Source: an uncultured Oscillospiraceae bacterium
Lineage (GTDB): Bacteria > Bacillota > Clostridia > Oscillospirales > Oscillospiraceae
DNA: 15,175 nt
NCBI GenBank assembly: GCA_910587205.1
Contig: CAJULZ010000069.1
Coordinates: 1-15,175 of the forward strand
Direction: 5' to 3'
Shown: one piece after another, positions 12,837-15,175 of the stretch
How positions within the stretch are numbered: position 1 is the first letter of the stretch
How the letters are laid out: the number at the start of each line of letters is the position of its first letter
Position numbers and translations under genes: made by a program
The notes under the pieces: model-generated
The model's input: only the letters and a program-made list of their open reading frames with translations
What the model was told of the DNA's origin: nothing
The model's database searches: none

Positions 12837-12954
12837 TGCGGGACCGCAGGGACCCGCGATAGCGGGACGGCGCAAGTGCGCCATTCAAGCGTTTTTGCCG
12901 GAGGCAAAAACCTTGCCGCAAGGCGGATTCATTCCGCCCGAGGATTTGAATGGC
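12837..12954 (-). repeat. Multi-hairpin intergenic element between atpB and atpD
   Basis: A dense set of inverted repeats. A 9-bp outer stem GCCATTCAA/TTGAATGGC (12880-12888 with 12946-12954) encloses GTTTTTGCC/GGCAAAAAC (12891-12899 with 12903-12911), CCTTG/CAAGG (12911-12915 with 12919-12923) and the alternative GGCGGA/TCCGCC (12922-12927 with 12933-12938). Next to it lie GGCGCA/TGCGCC (12869-12882) and CCCGC/GCGGG (12853-12866). No reading frame is evident. It looks like a dispersed folded repeat inserted in the operon, or an unknown structured RNA. Confidence 0.55.
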
Positions 12955-12962
12955 CTACGGGC

Positions 12963-12996
12963 CCCAAGAAAGAGCAGTTTACTGCTCTTTCTTGGG
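12963..12996 (-). promoter_or_regulatory. Hairpin spanning the atpB stop codon
   Basis: A 16-bp perfect stem (12963-12978 with 12981-12996) with a two-base loop. In the atpB sense the last codons (PKKEQ) form the first arm and the stop lies in the loop. No T-run follows, so it is more likely an RNA-stability or processing element than a full terminator. Confidence 0.55.
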
Positions 12997-14361
12997 CAGG
13001 TACTTTTCAATATACTCCTGCTTAATGCGCTTGAGCTCGGCGGTGGGCAGGATGGACAGCAGCTCCCAGCCCAGGTTCAGCGTCTCCTCAATGGACCGGT
13101 TCTCCTCATAGCCCTGGTTGACGTAGCGCCGCTCGAACTCGTCGGCGAACTTGGCGTAGAGCAGGTCGGTGGGGGTGAGCGCCGCCTCGCCCAGAATGGA
13201 CATCAGCTCCTTGTTGTCCTTGCCGGTGGAGTAGGCCGCGAAGAGCTGGTTCATGGTGTTGGCGTGGTCCTCCCGGGTCTTGCCCACGCCGATGCCCTTG
13301 TCCTTCAGACGGGACAGGGAGGGCAGTACGTCCACCGGGGGATTGATGCCCTGGCGGTACAGGGAGCGGGACAGGATGATCTGGCCCTCGGTGATATAGC
13401 CCGTCAGGTCGGGGATGGGGTGGGTCTTGTCGTCCTCGGGCATGGTGAGGATGGGGATCATGGTGATGGAGCCCGACTTGCCCAGCTGGCGGCCGGCGCG
13501 CTCATAGATGGTGGCCAGGTTGGTGTACAGATAGCCGGGGAAGCCGCGGCGGCCGGGGACCTCCTTCTTGGCGGCGGACACCTCGCGCAGAGCCTCGGCG
13601 TAGTTGGTGATGTCGGTGAGGATGACCAGCACGTGCATATCCTTCTCGAAAGCCAGGTACTCAGCCGCCGTCAACGCCATGCGGGGCGTGGCGATACGCT
13701 CCACGGCGGGGTCGTCGGCCAGGTTGGTGAACAGCACCGTGCGGTCGATGGCCCCGGTGCGCTTGAACTCCTGGACGAAGAACTCAGACTCCTCGAAGGT
13801 GATGCCGATGGCGGCGAACACCACGGCGAAGTTGGCGCTCTCGTCCCCCAGAACCTTGGCCTGACGGGCGATCTGGGCGGCCAGGTTGGCGTGGGGCAGG
13901 CCGGAGCCGGAGAAGATGGGCAGCTTCTGGCCGCGCACCAGGGTGTTCAGGCCGTCGATGGTGGAGATGCCCGTCTGGATGAACTCGTTGGGGTAGTCCC
14001 GGGCGGCGGGGTTCATGGGCAGGCCGTTGATGTCCCGGTACTCCTCGGCCAGGATGGCGGGGCCGCCGTCGATGGGCACGCCCATGCCGTTGAACACCCG
14101 GCCCAGCATATCGCCGGACACGCCCAGCTGGAGCGGGTGGCCCAAAAAGCGCACCTTGGACTGGGCCAGGTTGATGCCGGCGGCGGACTCAAACAGCTGC
14201 ACCACGGCGGTGTCGCCGTTGACCTCCAGCACCTGCCCGCGGCGGATTGAGCCGTCGGGCAGCTCCACCTCGGCCAGCTCGTCGTAGGTGACGTTGTCCA
14301 CCATCTTGACCATCATCAGCGGGGACGCGATCTCCTGGATGGTTTTATATTCTCGGATCAC
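12979..14361 (-). CDS. atpB: V-type ATP synthase subunit B
   Basis: Non-catalytic nucleotide-binding subunit of the A3B3 head, 460 residues, the usual length. It begins with a GTG codon (reading MIREYKTIQEIASPLMMVK), whose GTGA overlaps the atpA stop, so the two are translationally coupled. The degenerate P-loop is SGSGLPHANLAAQIARQAKV (about 150-169), the standard B-subunit form. VLILTDITNYAEALREVSAA and RRGFPGYLYTNLATIYERAG follow, both conserved. The C-terminal domain ends IEKYLPKKEQ. The last codons lie in a hairpin with the sequence past the stop. It works with subunits A and D, probably either making ATP from an ion gradient or pumping H+ or Na+; the ion cannot be told, since the membrane ring genes are not in the window. 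Confidence 0.97.
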   Translation of the reverse strand: MIREYKTIQEIASPLMMVKMVDNVTYDELAEVELPDGSIRRGQVLEVNGDTAVVQLFESAAGINLAQSKVRFLGHPLQLGVSGDMLGRVFNGMGVPIDGGPAILAEEYRDINGLPMNPAARDYPNEFIQTGISTIDGLNTLVRGQKLPIFSGSGLPHANLAAQIARQAKVLGDESANFAVVFAAIGITFEESEFFVQEFKRTGAIDRTVLFTNLADDPAVERIATPRMALTAAEYLAFEKDMHVLVILTDITNYAEALREVSAAKKEVPGRRGFPGYLYTNLATIYERAGRQLGKSGSITMIPILTMPEDDKTHPIPDLTGYITEGQIILSRSLYRQGINPPVDVLPSLSRLKDKGIGVGKTREDHANTMNQLFAAYSTGKDNKELMSILGEAALTPTDLLYAKFADEFERRYVNQGYEENRSIEETLNLGWELLSILPTAELKRIKQEYIEKYLPKKEQ

Positions 14362-15175
14362 AGCTCCTCACCTGCCTTTCTGACGACCTCGTCGATCTCC
14401 TTTTCCATGGAGGCGGAGATGTCGGCGTACACCTGGGCGTACTCGTCGGCGGGCACGCTCTTGGCGCGGCCGATGCGCTCCCGGGCGGGGATATCGAACA
14501 GCTTGGCGGCGGGCGCGCCCTTGACGATGGCGTCCCGGCACAGCTTGTCATAGTCCAGGATCATGGCCAGCAGCTTTTCCTGGCGGTCGTAGGTGGAGAA
14601 GGAGTCAATGTCCACAAAGGAGTTTTGCTGGAGGAAGTCCTCCCGCACCATGCGGGCGGTCTCCAGGGTGAGCTGGTCGTTGGGGGACAGGGAGTCCTTG
14701 CCCACCAGCTGTACGATCTCGTTGAGGCTGGCCTCCTGCTGGAGCACGCTCATGGCCTTCTCCCGGTTCTGGAGGAATTCGCGGCCCAGGTTCTCGTCAA
14801 ACCAGGGCTTGAGGGAATCCAGGTACAGGGAGTGGGAGGTGAGCCAGTTGATGGCGGGGAAGTGGCGCTTGTAGGCCAGGGAGGCGTCCAGCGCCCAGAA
14901 CACCTTGACGATGCGCATGGTGCCCTGGCTGACGGGCTCGGCCAGGTCGCCGCCCGGGGGGGACACCGCGCCCACGGCGGTGAGCGACCCGCGGCGGTCC
15001 TCCTCGGAGCCCAGGCAGGAGACAGATCCGGCCCGCTCGTAGAACTGGGCCAGGCGGGAGGCCAGGTAGGCGGGGTAGCCCTCCTCGCCGGGCATCTCCT
15101 CCAGACGGCCGGACATCTCACGCAGGGCCTCGGCCCAGCGGGAGGTGGAGTCGGCGATGACGGCCACGGCGTAGC
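14358..15175 (-). CDS. atpA: V-type ATP synthase subunit A, C-terminal part (5' end outside window)
   Basis: Catalytic subunit of the A3B3 head. About 272 residues of a protein near 590 long are visible, starting inside the nucleotide-binding domain with YAVAVIADSTSRWAEALREM. This is followed by SGRLEEMPGEEGYPAYLASR, a highly conserved A-subunit stretch, and AVSPPGGDLAEPVSQGTMRI. The C-terminal helical domain ends in VVRKAGEEL. The P-loop (GxFGxGKT) lies upstream, out of view. The last four bases overlap the GTG start of atpB. Gene order A-B-D is the standard one in Firmicutes V-type operons. Confidence 0.97.
   Translation of the reverse strand, partial: YAVAVIADSTSRWAEALREMSGRLEEMPGEEGYPAYLASRLAQFYERAGSVSCLGSEEDRRGSLTAVGAVSPPGGDLAEPVSQGTMRIVKVFWALDASLAYKRHFPAINWLTSHSLYLDSLKPWFDENLGREFLQNREKAMSVLQQEASLNEIVQLVGKDSLSPNDQLTLETARMVREDFLQQNSFVDIDSFSTYDRQEKLLAMILDYDKLCRDAIVKGAPAAKLFDIPARERIGRAKSVPADEYAQVYADISASMEKEIDEVVRKAGEEL

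Noticed and set aside
12837..12996. CRISPR array
   Set aside because: The repeats are inverted pairs of different sequences, not regularly spaced direct repeats, and no cas gene is present.
12520..14250. Long plus-strand open frame opposite atpD and atpB
   Set aside because: Low-complexity GC-rich shadow of two well-conserved subunits.

Overview
The window looks like chromosomal DNA from a GC-rich, anaerobic, amino-acid- or acid-fermenting member of the Clostridia. An Oscillospiraceae relative (Flavonifractor, Intestinimonas or Oscillibacter type) is my best guess. The grounds are ferredoxin-linked 2-oxoacid oxidoreductase genes, a ptb-buk pair, a V-type ATPase, Firmicutes-like Shine-Dalgarno sites (AAAGGAGG type) and consensus sigma-A promoters. 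No 16S or other marker is present, so the family is inference.

Layout. 1-750 (-) is the N-terminal part of glutamine synthetase (glnA), divergent from glmS (1052-2920, +); the 301 bp between them hold two facing, well-formed promoters. A gene-poor stretch (2921-3333) holds a very strong bidirectional terminator. Next come ptb-buk (5336-3334, -), divergent from a GntR/FCD-type regulator (5480-6127, +). A five-gene minus-strand operon follows (9576-6202): an uncharacterised P-loop NTPase, a 2x[4Fe-4S] ferredoxin subunit, then the alpha, TPP-binding beta and gamma subunits of a 2-oxoisovalerate-type ferredoxin oxidoreductase. It is divergent from an OFA-family MFS transporter (9824-11050, +). 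An AT-rich island (about 11200-12010) holds a divergent pair, an XRE repressor and an unknown 108-residue protein, sharing overlapping promoters and palindromes. The window ends in a minus-strand V-type ATPase operon, atpA (partial)-atpB-atpD, with a highly folded 163-bp insert between atpB and atpD.

How it fits together (inference). The transporter moves a monocarboxylate. The oxidoreductase converts branched or straight 2-oxoacids to acyl-CoA plus reduced ferredoxin. Ptb and Buk turn the acyl-CoA into free acid plus ATP. The palindrome ATCTTGCAAGAT occurs twice, perfectly, in the transporter/oxidoreductase intergenic region. Close variants lie at the gntR/ptb intergenic region and upstream of glmS, several times inside a -35 box. 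This suggests that the GntR protein coordinates all these units, and it is the most interesting system in the window. All four usual metal ligands of its FCD domain appear to be replaced, so it may sense its ligand in an unusual way.
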